NCBI GenBank assembly: GCA_017622255.1
Contig: JAGARL010000050.1
Location: 1 to 20,611 of the forward strand
Length of the DNA stretch: 20,611 bases
Reading direction: 5' to 3'
From: Methanocorpusculum sp.
Lineage (GTDB): Archaea > Halobacteriota > Methanomicrobia > Methanomicrobiales > Methanocorpusculaceae
Part shown: positions 6,771 through 14,277 of the stretch, one piece after another
Numbering within the stretch: position 1 is the stretch's first letter
Layout of the letters: each line of letters begins with the position of its first letter
Notes under the pieces: model-generated
The model's database searches: none
Told to the model about the DNA's origin: nothing
Seen by the model: the letters and a program-made list of their open reading frames with translations, nothing else
Program-made: the position numbers and the translations under genes

Positions 6771-7382
6771 ATGTTTCAGTTCAACACCGTAGAAGAAGCC
6801 GCAGCAGCACTTCGCCGCGGAGAACTCATCATCGTAACAGATGACGAATCCCGCGAAAACGAAGGAGACTTCATCTGTGCGGCAGAGTTTGCCACAACAG
6901 AAAATGTCAACATCATGGCAAGCATTGGAAAAGGCTTAATCTGCATGCCGATGTCAGCAGAAATCGCCGACCGTCTCGACCTCCCCCCAATGGTCGCCAA
7001 AAACACCGACAACCACGAGACGGCATTCACTGTCTCTATCGACCACAAAGACACCAGAACCGGAATCTCTGCAATCGAGCGCGGCATCACTGCCCGTGCG
7101 GTCGTCTCAAAGACCTCCGTTCCGGAAGACTTCAGACGCCCGGGACACATGTTCCCGCTGCGGGCAAAAGCCGGCGGCGTTCTCGAGCGTGACGGACACA
7201 CCGAGGCCACCGTTGACTTACTCAAAATTGCCGGCTTAGAGCCTGCCGGACTCTGCTGTGAAATCATGGCAGACAGCGGAGACATGATGCGAACTCCCGA
7301 ACTCATCGAACTTGCACAGAAGATGGGCCTGGTCTTTACCACTATAGCCGCGATTCAGGAATACCGCAGAACACACGCATAA
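6771..7382 (+). CDS. ribB: 3,4-dihydroxy-2-butanone 4-phosphate synthase
   Basis: RibB converts ribulose 5-phosphate to the four-carbon precursor of lumazine plus formate, using Mg. The 203-residue protein is the stand-alone form, without a GTP cyclohydrolase II domain. Visible signatures are [10 protein letters not shown] at 24-33 (acidic loop and metal ligand), the phosphate-binding RRPGH at 122-126, and DGHTEA at 141-146 with His143 as likely metal ligand. [13 protein letters not shown] lies near the C-terminus. The ATG immediately follows the ribE stop and ribH follows after 13 bases, so the three are one operon. GTP cyclohydrolase and the reductase/deaminase steps are not encoded nearby. 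Confidence 0.95.
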   Translation: MFQFNTVEEAAAALRRGELIIVTDDESRENEGDFICAAEFATTENVNIMASIGKGLICMPMSAEIADRLDLPPMVAKNTDNHETAFTVSIDHKDTRTGISAIERGITARAVVSKTSVPEDFRRPGHMFPLRAKAGGVLERDGHTEATVDLLKIAGLEPAGLCCEIMADSGDMMRTPELIELAQKMGLVFTTIAAIQEYRRTHA

Positions 7383-7395
7383 AGGAGAAAACAAA

Positions 7396-7863
7396 ATGAA
7401 CATTTACGAAGGAAAATTAGTCCCCGGGGACATTAAAATCGGAATCGTTGCCAGCCGCTTTAACGAATTTATCGTATCCAAACTCATTGGCGGAGCAGAT
7501 GATGCGCTTCGGCGCCACAACGTAAAAGACGAAAACGTCGACCTCGCCTGGGTGCCCGGGGCATTTGAAATCCCGCTTGTTGCATCCAAGATGGCACAGT
7601 CCGGAAAATACGATGCCGTCCTCTGTCTGGGTGCGGTCATTCGCGGCTCTACCGACCACTATGAATACGTGGCAAACGAAGTAACCAAAGGAATCGCCGC
7701 CGTCTCCTTAAAGACCGGTGTTCCAATCATGTTCGGTGTTTTAACCTGCGACAACTTAGAGCAGGCTATCGAGCGCGCGGGATCCAAAGTAGGAAACAAA
7801 GGATTCGAAGCCGCAGTCAGCGCTATTGAGACGATTAACGTCATTAAATCGCTCGGACTCTAA
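7396..7863 (+). CDS. ribH: 6,7-dimethyl-8-ribityllumazine synthase
   Basis: RibH condenses the RibB product with the ribitylaminopyrimidine to give lumazine, the substrate of RibE, and normally forms an icosahedral or pentameric shell. At 155 residues it has the usual length. Conserved pieces are RFNEFI (21-26), VPGAFEIP (53-60), the phosphate-binding [14 protein letters not shown] (79-92, with catalytic His88), and [18 protein letters not shown] at 7383-7387 lies 8 bases before the ATG. A pyrimidine-rich tract ending in six T at 7881-7890 follows and probably ends the operon. Confidence 0.95.
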   Translation: MNIYEGKLVPGDIKIGIVASRFNEFIVSKLIGGADDALRRHNVKDENVDLAWVPGAFEIPLVASKMAQSGKYDAVLCLGAVIRGSTDHYEYVANEVTKGIAAVSLKTGVPIMFGVLTCDNLEQAIERAGSKVGNKGFEAAVSAIETINVIKSLGL

Positions 7864-7870
7864 ACACACC

Positions 7871-7890
7871 CTCTCACCTCTCTCTTTTTT
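7871..7890 (+). terminator. Pyrimidine tract and T-run after ribH
   Basis: A C/T-rich stretch ends in six T. No hairpin is evident. U-rich tracts of this kind can terminate archaeal transcription. Confidence 0.35.
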
Positions 7891-7922
7891 CACCGGATAT
7901 CCCTCCCGAATCCTGGGATACC

Positions 7923-7930
7923 TTTATATC
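7923..7930 (+). promoter_or_regulatory. TATA box of the EF-1 alpha gene
   Basis: TTTATATC is a good archaeal TATA box. It predicts transcription from about 7950 and a 5' leader of roughly 70 bases before the ATG at 8023. GGAG at about 8009 is the likely ribosome-binding site. Confidence 0.6.
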
Positions 7931-8022
7931 ATCTAACGTCCTACTAATAGACACTCGTGTTGAAGCTGGCAATGCGGAAGTATCCGTACCCCTTCAATGA
8001 GTCAAAGTGGAGAAACATTACT

Positions 8023-9300
8023 ATGGCAGCAGACAAGCCACACATGAACCTTGCCGTTATCGGTCACATTGACCACGGTAAGTCCACGACTGTCGGTCGT
8101 ATCCTTTTCGAGACCGGTGTCGTTGCACAGCACGTTCTTGATTCCTACAAGAAAGAAGCAGAATCCAAGGGTAAGGGCTCTTTTGAGTTTGCATGGGTAA
8201 TGGACTCCCTCAAGGAGGAACGTGAGCGCGGTATCACTATCGATATTGCACACAAGAAGTTCGAAACTCCGAAGTACAATTTTACCGTCGTAGACTGTCC
8301 AGGTCACCGTGACTTCGTTAAGAACATGATCACTGGTGCATCCCAGGCTGATGCAGCAATCATCGTCGTTTCCGGAACTGAAGGCCCGATGGAGCAGACC
8401 AAAGAGCACGTCTTCCTTTCCAAGACTCTCGGTATCAACCAGATCATCGTCGCAATCAACAAGATGGACGCTGTTCAGTACTCCGAAGAGAAGTTCAACG
8501 AAGCAAAGGAAAAGATGTCCAAGCTCATCATGTCCGTTGGTTTCAAGCCATCCGAGACTCCGTTCATCCCAATTTCCGCATTCGTCGGCGACAACATCAA
8601 GGAAGCATCCGCAAACACCCCATGGTACAAGGGAACCACTCTCCTTGCAGCACTCGACAACTTCAAGCAGCCGGACATGCCGACTGACAAGTCCCTCAGA
8701 CTTCCGATCCAGGACGTTTACACCATCTCTGGTGTTGGAACTGTCCCAGTAGGACGTGTCGAGACTGGTATCCTCAAGAAGGGTCAGAAGGTCTCCTTCA
8801 TGCCGGCAAACGTTACCGGTGAAGTTAAGTCCATCGAAATGCACCACGAAGAATTCCCAGAGGCAATTCCGGGAGACAACGTTGGTTTCAACGTCCGTGG
8901 TATCGCAAAGAACGACGTCCGCCGCGGAGATGTCTGTGGTCCGGTCGAGCACCCGCCAACAGTTGCAGAGGAATTCACCGCACAGGTCGTTGTCCTTCAG
9001 CACCCGTCCGTCCTTTCCGTCGGATACACTCCGGTCTTCCACTGCCACACTTCCCAGACCGCATGTATGTTCACTGAGCTCAACAAGAAGCTCGACCCAC
9101 GCTCTGGACAGGTCAAGGAAGAGAACCCGGCATTCCTTAAGGCTGGCGATGCAGCAATCTGTACCATCACTCCGACCCGCCCGCTCGTTATCGAGACTGC
9201 AAAGGAATTCCCACAGCTCGGAAGATTCGCAGTCCGTGATATGGGTATGACTGTCGCAGCAGGTCTTGTTCTCGCAATCAAGGCAAAGCAGATGAGATAA
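8023..9300 (+). CDS. tuf: Translation elongation factor EF-1 alpha
   Basis: This GTPase delivers aminoacyl-tRNA to the ribosome. The product is 425 residues, the standard archaeal length, starting [23 protein letters not shown]-binding motifs are GHIDHGKS at 14-21, DCPGH at 91-95 and NKMD at 146-149, with the archaeal/eukaryotic-type domains II and III after them. The frame is open further upstream (TTG 7957, ATG 7972), but known family members begin at MAADKPH and a GGAG lies about 10 bases before ATG 8023. Codon choice is strongly biased (AAG over AAA, GGT, CGT, CTC), as expected of a very highly expressed gene. S10 follows after 37 bases, the usual archaeal order; EF-2, S7 and S12 are not next to it. 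Confidence 0.97.
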   Translation: MAADKPHMNLAVIGHIDHGKSTTVGRILFETGVVAQHVLDSYKKEAESKGKGSFEFAWVMDSLKEERERGITIDIAHKKFETPKYNFTVVDCPGHRDFVKNMITGASQADAAIIVVSGTEGPMEQTKEHVFLSKTLGINQIIVAINKMDAVQYSEEKFNEAKEKMSKLIMSVGFKPSETPFIPISAFVGDNIKEASANTPWYKGTTLLAALDNFKQPDMPTDKSLRLPIQDVYTISGVGTVPVGRVETGILKKGQKVSFMPANVTGEVKSIEMHHEEFPEAIPGDNVGFNVRGIAKNDVRRGDVCGPVEHPPTVAEEFTAQVVVLQHPSVLSVGYTPVFHCHTSQTACMFTELNKKLDPRSGQVKEENPAFLKAGDAAICTITPTRPLVIETAKEFPQLGRFAVRDMGMTVAAGLVLAIKAKQMR

Positions 9301-9337
9301 TCTCATCAACACACGAATTTTTTTGGGTGAATATATA

Positions 9338-9646
9338 ATGCAGAAAGCCAGAATACGCCTTACGGGAACAGATTATGAGAAAGTGGAGACGGTTTGCAGC
9401 CGTATCCGTGAGATTGCAGAGCGTACCGGTGTAAATATGGCTGGACCTATCCCGCTGCCGACCAAGAGACTCGTTGTCCCAATCAGAAAATCTCCGGATG
9501 GAGAAGGTACGGCAACCTGGGACCGCTGGCAGATGAGAGTTCACAAGAGACTCATCGACCTTGACGCAGATGAGCGTGCACTCCGTCAGCTGATGCGCAT
9601 TCAGGTTCCAAAAGATATCAGCATCGAGATTGTTCTCGAGAACTAA
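9338..9646 (+). CDS. rps10: 30S ribosomal protein S10
   Basis: S10 is part of the small-subunit head. The product is 102 residues, the typical archaeal length, with the conserved stretch [18 protein letters not shown] and the C-terminal block SIEIVLEN. The start is ATG 9338, preceded by GGGTGA at 9325-9330 with good spacing; the frame extends back to GTG 9323 but without need. It is co-transcribed with EF-1 alpha and is followed by a clear hairpin. Confidence 0.96.
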   Translation: MQKARIRLTGTDYEKVETVCSRIREIAERTGVNMAGPIPLPTKRLVVPIRKSPDGEGTATWDRWQMRVHKRLIDLDADERALRQLMRIQVPKDISIEIVLEN

Positions 9647-9658
9647 AAATGAAATTGA

Positions 9659-9700
9659 TGCGGGAATCCCCGCAAAATTTCCTTTTCAAAAGTTCTTTCT
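9659..9700 (+). terminator. Terminator of the EF-1 alpha-S10 operon
   Basis: TGCGGG (9659-9664) pairs with CCCGCA (9669-9674) over an AATC loop. T-rich sequence follows. The pilin cluster converges on it from the other side. Confidence 0.65.
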
Positions 9701-9716
9701 TCTTTTCGTAAATTCT

Positions 9717-10106
9717 TTATTGTCTCAGCCCTTCAAAGAGTAATACTTCCCGCCCGGCTGATGTTCTTCCGACAACAGTAATCGTATCTGCTGGATAAAG
9801 TACCGAGAGATACAGCAAGTCTCCGGTTTTCCAGAATTCCCAGGGTTCTCCGTTGATTCTTGTTTTCTCTGTAATGTCTGTGCTTTGGGAGTAAATGCGG
9901 ATGTCGGATTTCCGGAGTATATCGCCTCCTGCATGATACAGATAAAACTGGGATGCAGACTCCTGAATGGATACCGAGGGAATGGTTTCTGCCTGCTCAT
10001 TGACGATGTCTGCGGCAAAAAGTGCAAAAATTCCTGCGGCGGTTACCACCAGACAGAAGAGCAGAATTGTTCCAACCACCTCCGAGACTGCCGTATCTTT
10101 TTTCAT
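9717..10106 (-). CDS. Archaeal type IV pilin-like protein (small)
   Basis: This encodes 129 residues and is the last gene of a four-gene cluster. MKKD is followed by TAVSEVVGTILLFCLVV, the classic archaeal pilin N-terminal domain: a very short positive leader, a Glu at residue 9 (position +5 if cleaved after Asp4), and one hydrophobic helix to about residue 32. The rest is a small beta-rich extracellular domain. Class III signal peptidase processing is expected for the family. Its start codon overlaps the stop of the preceding gene as ATGA. The partners of assembly (ATPase, platform protein) are not in the window. It could be a major or minor pilin. Confidence 0.75.
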   Translation of the reverse strand: MKKDTAVSEVVGTILLFCLVVTAAGIFALFAADIVNEQAETIPSVSIQESASQFYLYHAGGDILRKSDIRIYSQSTDITEKTRINGEPWEFWKTGDLLYLSVLYPADTITVVGRTSAGREVLLFEGLRQ

Positions 10107-10849
10107 AGTTCACCTGCCGATATGGTGAAGGATGCTTCCCGTACTTCCAGGGAAAGGCTTCCGGTTTTGACTGAATACTCAGCACTTACTCTGTCCTGTT
10201 TAGCTGTGATTTTTGTCTGTATTGTATCCGCATACAAAAACCCGGTTTCCCGGAAGAAGGTTTTCCAGAGATTTCTCACGCCGGAATCCTCGGAGATTAC
10301 GGTCAGGGTTACCGGGTTTTTGGAAACCGTCTGCGTGCGGTATCCGGTACTGCAGAAGGAAAACGGGATTCCTGCGGTAGAGCCATATGCCGGATTTCCG
10401 GAGAGGGTGAACTGTTCCATGATGAGAACGCCGTTTTCATATGCGGTTTTTGGATACAGAATCCAGGCGAAATCCTCTCCGTCCTTTCGCCAGATGCCGC
10501 CGGCAGAAATTCCCTGTGTTGTTTTGCCTGCTTCCAGACAAACACTGCAAAGGGGAATGCTCCGCCCTTCAATCTGCAGGTATCCGTGTGACTCCGCGGT
10601 CAGGGTTCCTTTCGGGAGCAGTACGGAAAATTCCAGACCGCGGGTTTCTGCTGCGTCTGCTGCTCCCCGCATGAGAAATACGGTCTCACTGAGGGTGGTT
10701 TTTGCTGCATCCGCCTGTCGTTCTGCTTCCCGTGTCTCTTCTGCCGGGAGAACGGCCGCGGCAAAAACTCCTGCGCTGACGAGAAGCACTGCCAGAATCA
10801 TCAGAAATGCTGCCGCAGAGGATGTTCCGGCATCGCGGTTTTGTTTCAT
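10103..10849 (-). CDS. Large pilin-like protein lacking the conserved Glu
   Basis: This 248-residue protein has a short polar leader (MKQNRD), a hydrophobic helix (about residues 12-34, AAAFLMILAVLLVSAGVFAA) and a long extracellular region. Aligned on D-A-G with its neighbour, the position of the pilin Glu is Ser11. It has CSVC at about residues 100-103 and another Cys (SFCSTG), possibly disulfide-forming. It is the largest of the four and overlaps both neighbours by four bases. In bacterial type II secretion the largest minor pseudopilin, GspK, also lacks Glu5 and sits at the filament tip; I infer, without sequence homology, a similar tip role. It may match one of the archaeal DUF7289-like families. 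Confidence 0.65.
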   Translation of the reverse strand: MKQNRDAGTSSAAAFLMILAVLLVSAGVFAAAVLPAEETREAERQADAAKTTLSETVFLMRGAADAAETRGLEFSVLLPKGTLTAESHGYLQIEGRSIPLCSVCLEAGKTTQGISAGGIWRKDGEDFAWILYPKTAYENGVLIMEQFTLSGNPAYGSTAGIPFSFCSTGYRTQTVSKNPVTLTVISEDSGVRNLWKTFFRETGFLYADTIQTKITAKQDRVSAEYSVKTGSLSLEVREASFTISAGEL

Positions 10850-11379
10850 GCAAACCTCACGTGGAACACCTGATAGGTTCTGCCGCCGGCAGATATTGTC
10901 TCCTGCCAGGTGTATTCGATATGAAACGGTCCGGTAATCTCCCGCTGTTCCCGTGTCTGATTCGGATTCACTGCCAGACAGTAGGATGACGGGAGAATCT
11001 GTTTTCCGTTCTTTTTCACTCCGCCGTTTCCGAGGGTAAGCTCCGTATCTTCTCCTGCATAGGTAATCACTGCTTCCCGAAACACCGCACTTCCGTATGC
11101 CAGTTCTTTTCCATAGGTGAGGGAGAGGTGCACCTTTCCCGAAAAGAGTTCTTCAAGCTCTTCTTTTCCGGTATATCCTCTTTCCTCTGCCAGCGCGAGG
11201 CTGTCCATCTCCTCCTGCATGGATGCGAAGCGGAAAAGCAGTTCTTCGTTCTGTTTTCTCTCCTCTGCTTCGAGAATCTCCGGGAGTGCGGACGCGGTAA
11301 AGACTGCCGCACAGAGAATAACCAGGGTAAGAATGAGCAGGAAGCCGGTAATCTCAGAAAGGCCCGCGTCCTGCTTCAT
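10846..11379 (-). CDS. Pilin-like protein (second of the cluster)
   Basis: This encodes 177 residues starting MKQDAGLSEITGFLLILTL: short leader, Glu9 in the usual place, and one N-terminal hydrophobic helix to about residue 32. A charged helix follows (EAEERKQNEELLFRFASMQ), then a beta-rich C-terminal domain ending in FHVRFA. It resembles the first gene of the cluster in helix and the following EAEER segment, so the two are probably paralogues. ATGA overlaps on both sides mean strict translational coupling. No function beyond pilin-like assembly can be read. Confidence 0.7.
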   Translation of the reverse strand: MKQDAGLSEITGFLLILTLVILCAAVFTASALPEILEAEERKQNEELLFRFASMQEEMDSLALAEERGYTGKEELEELFSGKVHLSLTYGKELAYGSAVFREAVITYAGEDTELTLGNGGVKKNGKQILPSSYCLAVNPNQTREQREITGPFHIEYTWQETISAGGRTYQVFHVRFA

Positions 11380-12032
11380 GGTACTGCCTCCGCGAACAGT
11401 GTGCAGTAGACAAGCGTTACCGTCTCACTCCCGGCCAAAGTATCCTGCCAGTATCCGGAGTACGGGGACTCTGCAATCTGCAGATTTTCAATGCCGCTGA
11501 AGGTCTCTGTTTTCTGGAACATATAGGTGACGGCGGCCGGGGTGTTTGCAAGAATTACGTCATCTGTCTGGTCCGTGCAGATAAGAACTGCTTTTGTCTC
11601 TCCGGCTGCTGCCGGGAGCAGGATATCTCCTGCCGAAAATACTGCTCCGCCTTCATAGATGATGCGGTATTGGAAAGCGCGGTACGTATAGTCGAGGCGA
11701 AGAAGGGATGCTGTTTTCTCTCCTCCAGGGTGGCTGAAGCGAATCGGTGTTCCTTTCCCGAAAGAAAGCGTTCCGGAAGATGTGCGGTCCGCCGCCCTCA
11801 GCGGGAGCAGTTTACTGCCGGAATCTCCGGGTGTTCCCAGAACCCAGAGCCGGTCGATGTCGGATTTTAAAGAACTGAACCTCTCTGCGGCAGATTCCAG
11901 ATGCTGCCGTTCTTCGGCTTTGAAAATCTCCGGCTCTGCGACGGCTGCATAGATTCCAACTCCTGCGGCGACTACGCCGAGAATGAGGAGGAAGGAGACA
12001 ATTTCCGAGACTGCATCTTCTCTGCAGGACAC
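11376..12032 (-). CDS. Pilin-like protein (first of the cluster)
   Basis: I place the start at GTG 12032, giving 218 residues beginning MSCREDAVSEIVSFLLILGV. The frame remains open far upstream, but that part runs over the neighbouring promoter region and is not protein-like. Short leader, Glu10, a hydrophobic helix to about residue 32, then a charged helix (KAEERQHLESAAERFSSLK) and a beta-rich exported domain. A TATA-like element on the minus strand at 12075-12086 would start transcription about 25 bases before the GTG. No clear ribosome-binding site is visible. It is followed by three genes, each overlapping the last by ATGA. Confidence 0.7.
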   Translation of the reverse strand: MSCREDAVSEIVSFLLILGVVAAGVGIYAAVAEPEIFKAEERQHLESAAERFSSLKSDIDRLWVLGTPGDSGSKLLPLRAADRTSSGTLSFGKGTPIRFSHPGGEKTASLLRLDYTYRAFQYRIIYEGGAVFSAGDILLPAAAGETKAVLICTDQTDDVILANTPAAVTYMFQKTETFSGIENLQIAESPYSGYWQDTLAGSETVTLVYCTLFAEAVP

Positions 12033-12074
12033 AATATGAGTATGGTTGTTCTGCGGAGGTATGTACTTTTTGCA

Positions 12075-12086
12075 GATAAAATAGGG
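12075..12086 (-). promoter_or_regulatory. TATA box of the pilin-like cluster
   Basis: The minus strand reads CCCTATTTTATC, about 45 bases before the GTG at 12032. It predicts a short leader of about 25 bases. Confidence 0.4.
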
Positions 12087-12130
12087 GTATTTTGGGGGTT
12101 TGGCAAATTCCTCCTCTCCGCCCCATCCCA

Positions 12131-12140
12131 TAATTATATC
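12131..12140 (+). promoter_or_regulatory. TATA box of the iron-sulfur flavoprotein gene
   Basis: TAATTATATC lies about 30 bases before the ATG at 12166. The mRNA is probably leaderless or has only a few leader bases. The pilin cluster diverges from the same 133-base gap. Confidence 0.5.
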
Positions 12141-12165
12141 CCGCCGCAGACCCGAATATATACCA

Positions 12166-12759
12166 ATGACGCATATACTCGCCCTGAACGGAAGTCCGCG
12201 CCGAAACGGCAACACCGAAACGGTCCTCAACGCCTTCCTCCGCGGGGCAGAAGAAGCAGGGGCGACCTGTGAAACCATCCGCCTCAGTTCTCTTACCTTC
12301 AAAAACTGCCTCGGCTGCAACGCCTGCCACAAAAAAGGCGTCTGTGTCATAACCGACGCATTAACCGAAGTGTTCGAGAAGGTCATGGCCTGCGACATCT
12401 TAGTCCTTGCCTCACCTATATACTCCATGACCGTCACCGCCGAGATGAAAGGATTCATCGATCGCGGACAGTTCCTCTGGGCACAGAAGTTCAAAACACA
12501 AACCCTGGTATTTGATGAGGAACACCTGAAAAATCACATCGGCGTCTTCCTCTCCACCTCAGGCCAGGGACTGCCTATTATGTTCGATGCCGCATTCCCG
12601 GTTGTCCGTGCTCTCTTCAATGACGCCGGCTTCTCCTACACCGAAAATGTCCTCTTTGCCGGAATGGATGAACACGGCGGGGTCAAAGCCTGGCCGGAAA
12701 GTGTGGAGGAAGCATTTACCCGCGGAAAGGAACTCGTTCAGCGGGTAAACGAACCGTAA
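12166..12759 (+). CDS. Iron-sulfur flavoprotein / FMN reductase family protein
   Basis: This 197-residue protein has a flavodoxin-like fold. The FMN phosphate loop is NGSPRRNGNT at residues 8-17. A compact cysteine motif, Cys48-x2-Cys51-x2-Cys54-x5-Cys60, fits the CX2CX2CX4-7C site that binds a 4Fe-4S cluster in Methanosarcina Isf. LASPIYSMTVTAEMKGFIDR is the conserved flavin-contacting region. Such proteins pass electrons between ferredoxin and small acceptors, including oxygen species, in anaerobes; the partner here is unknown. The frame is open back to 12100, but the TATA box at 12131 and the family start (MTHILALNGSP) favour ATG 12166. Its 3' end overlaps the end of truA tail to tail by 22 bases. 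Confidence 0.88.
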   Translation: MTHILALNGSPRRNGNTETVLNAFLRGAEEAGATCETIRLSSLTFKNCLGCNACHKKGVCVITDALTEVFEKVMACDILVLASPIYSMTVTAEMKGFIDRGQFLWAQKFKTQTLVFDEEHLKNHIGVFLSTSGQGLPIMFDAAFPVVRALFNDAGFSYTENVLFAGMDEHGGVKAWPESVEEAFTRGKELVQRVNEP

Positions 12760-13583
12760 TTCCGCTCCGCATCATCTCTCAAAAACGCATCAACCCCGCA
12801 TTCCAGCAGAGCCTCAGCCGCCGCGGCTGCGGTTCTTGCCTCTTTTGCCCGGCCGGCAAGCTGCCGCTTGACCGCCGTTCTCTGCCGCATCGGCGTAAAT
12901 TCCAGATTCAGCTCTGCATCCCAGAGAATCAGCCCTCCGGCAGGTGCCGGATGCACCCGCCAGATGTGCGATTCCAGCTGTTCTGCAACCGTCTCCGGCG
13001 GAGTAAGGCCGAGGCCTACCGCCTCTAAAAGGCCTGCCATGCCGCGAACCATATTCCAGAGAAAACTCTTTGCCGAGACCTCAAAGACCGGAAGCCCGTT
13101 CTCTCCGGCAAACACCTTCGCCGCCGTTACGGTCCGGACAGGGTCACGTCCCGGCTCCATCTTGGAAAAGCCGCTGAAATCATGCACGCCCACAAGTGAT
13201 TCTGCCGCACGGTTCATCTGCCCGATATCTAACGGGTATGGGAAGAGGTACCGGTAGGTCCGGATTCCGGCGGCATAACGGGGATAGAAGTCCTCTGCAA
13301 CTTCCGCATACTCCACACACCAGATGTCCGGCGGGAGGTGGAAGTTCATCGACTCGATGAACTTCTTTGGATTCTCCGGCGTCACCGAGATAATCTGCCG
13401 GCGGGCAGAAACACCCTTGTCAGTCCTTCCTGCCGTACGGAAGGATGCCGCCTTGGCATCCTGCCACGCTCCGCAAGAGATGCCTGCCTTGATGAACTCC
13501 CCTTCCACTGTCCGTTTATCCGGCTGGAACTGGGAGCCGGCAAAGTCCTGCCCGAAGTATCCGACAACAACTGCCAGCTTCAT
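12738..13583 (-). CDS. truA: tRNA pseudouridine(38-40) synthase
   Basis: TruA isomerises uridines 38-40 of the tRNA anticodon stem-loop. The 281-residue product begins MKLAVVVGYFGQDFAGSQFQ, and carries AGRTDKGVSA at 51-60 with Asp55 as the catalytic nucleophile. FHLPPDIW, RTYRYLFPY and SFLWNMVRGMAGLLEAVG are further family markers. The C-terminal 50 residues are basic and alanine-rich. Its ATG overlaps the stop of the PHP gene by four bases, and it is the last gene of a three-gene operon. It converges with the flavoprotein gene with a 22-base overlap. Confidence 0.95.
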   Translation of the reverse strand: MKLAVVVGYFGQDFAGSQFQPDKRTVEGEFIKAGISCGAWQDAKAASFRTAGRTDKGVSARRQIISVTPENPKKFIESMNFHLPPDIWCVEYAEVAEDFYPRYAAGIRTYRYLFPYPLDIGQMNRAAESLVGVHDFSGFSKMEPGRDPVRTVTAAKVFAGENGLPVFEVSAKSFLWNMVRGMAGLLEAVGLGLTPPETVAEQLESHIWRVHPAPAGGLILWDAELNLEFTPMRQRTAVKRQLAGRAKEARTAAAAAEALLECGVDAFLRDDAERNYGSFTR

Positions 13584-14275
13584 GGGGCTCTGGTTCGGGA
13601 CAGCCGTGCAAGCTGCCGGCGGATTTTCCGTTTGACATTGTTCTTCGACTGGCGGAGATAGGTTGAGACCGGCGTTTTGGTACAGCGGGCGGTAATTTTT
13701 CCGGCTTTGAGTGCGGCAAGGATGGCTTCAACGCTTCGCTCTTCCGCCTCAATCAGGTTTTCCCCGAATCCCACATACTCGCAGTCATGCGCATCCGAAC
13801 CGGCGGTAATCGGCTTTTTGTACCTGCGGGCGATTCTTGCCGCCTTGCTGTTGGCCGTTCCGATGTAGTAGCGGCTGTTGTATGCCTCAACCGCGTCTGC
13901 TTCCAGCAGTGCCTTTCGGTCGCGCAGGCCGACTGCGTGGCGGAAATAGTGGTACGGATGCGGAATGATGGTGACACAGCCGTCCGCTTTTGCTTCAGCG
14001 ATGGTTTCGCGTGCGGGCTTTCCCGGTTCGTACTCTTTGGTTGTTCCAAGGACTAAGACATGCCCGTCTTTTGTCGAGACCTCGATTCCCGGAATTACGA
14101 GAACTCCGGTCTGCAGACTGAGTGCCCGCACGGCACCGGCGGTTGTGTCATGGTCGGTGATGGCAACCGCATCCAGACCGCGGGCCTTTGCGGTCTCGAG
14201 AATCTTTTCCACCGGGCAGTGTCCGTCGGCGGATGCATTGGAGTGGATATGTAAATCACAGTTTATGGTCGGCAT
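13580..14275 (-). CDS. PHP-domain phosphoesterase
   Basis: This 231-residue protein has a complete PHP metal site: DLHIHS at 7-12 (His9, His11), ITDHDT at 39-44, Glu65 in GIEVSTKDGH with His72, His106 in IIPHPYHY, and Asp161/His163 in GSDAHD. Stand-alone PHP proteins hydrolyse phosphate esters, for example nucleotide or histidinol phosphates or RNA ends. The substrate here cannot be told. The last 30 residues are strongly basic (KNNVKRKIRRQLARLSRTR), which suggests nucleic-acid contact and fits its tight coupling to truA. Two bases separate it from the AIR synthase-related gene upstream. Confidence 0.88.
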   Translation of the reverse strand: MPTINCDLHIHSNASADGHCPVEKILETAKARGLDAVAITDHDTTAGAVRALSLQTGVLVIPGIEVSTKDGHVLVLGTTKEYEPGKPARETIAEAKADGCVTIIPHPYHYFRHAVGLRDRKALLEADAVEAYNSRYYIGTANSKAARIARRYKKPITAGSDAHDCEYVGFGENLIEAEERSVEAILAALKAGKITARCTKTPVSTYLRQSKNNVKRKIRRQLARLSRTRAP

Positions 14276-14277
14276 GA

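Noticed and set aside
7957..8022. In-frame extension of EF-1 alpha (TTG 7957 or ATG 7972)
   Set aside because: Family members begin at MAADKPH or similar. The extension is rich in Lys, Tyr and Pro and unlike any known N-terminus, and a GGAG sits before ATG 8023.
8002..9312. 436-residue open frame antisense to EF-1 alpha
   Set aside because: It is the mirror of a highly codon-biased gene, which often leaves the opposite strand open. The product is not protein-like, rich in Cys, Val and Asp by complement, and has no known motif.
9885..10937. 350-residue open frame opposite the pilin-like genes
   Set aside because: It lies over three well-supported overlapping minus-strand genes with clear pilin N-termini. 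Its product is rich in Arg, Ser and Pro with no domain.
12086..12110. G-rich stretch between the pilin cluster and the flavoprotein gene as a G-quadruplex
   Set aside because: Only two strong G-runs and one GG are present, which is too few for a convincing quadruplex.
12033..12494. Upstream extension of the first pilin-like gene
   Set aside because: The extension would run through the divergent promoter and into the flavoprotein gene, and would bury the pilin leader inside the protein. GTG 12032 gives a normal short leader.
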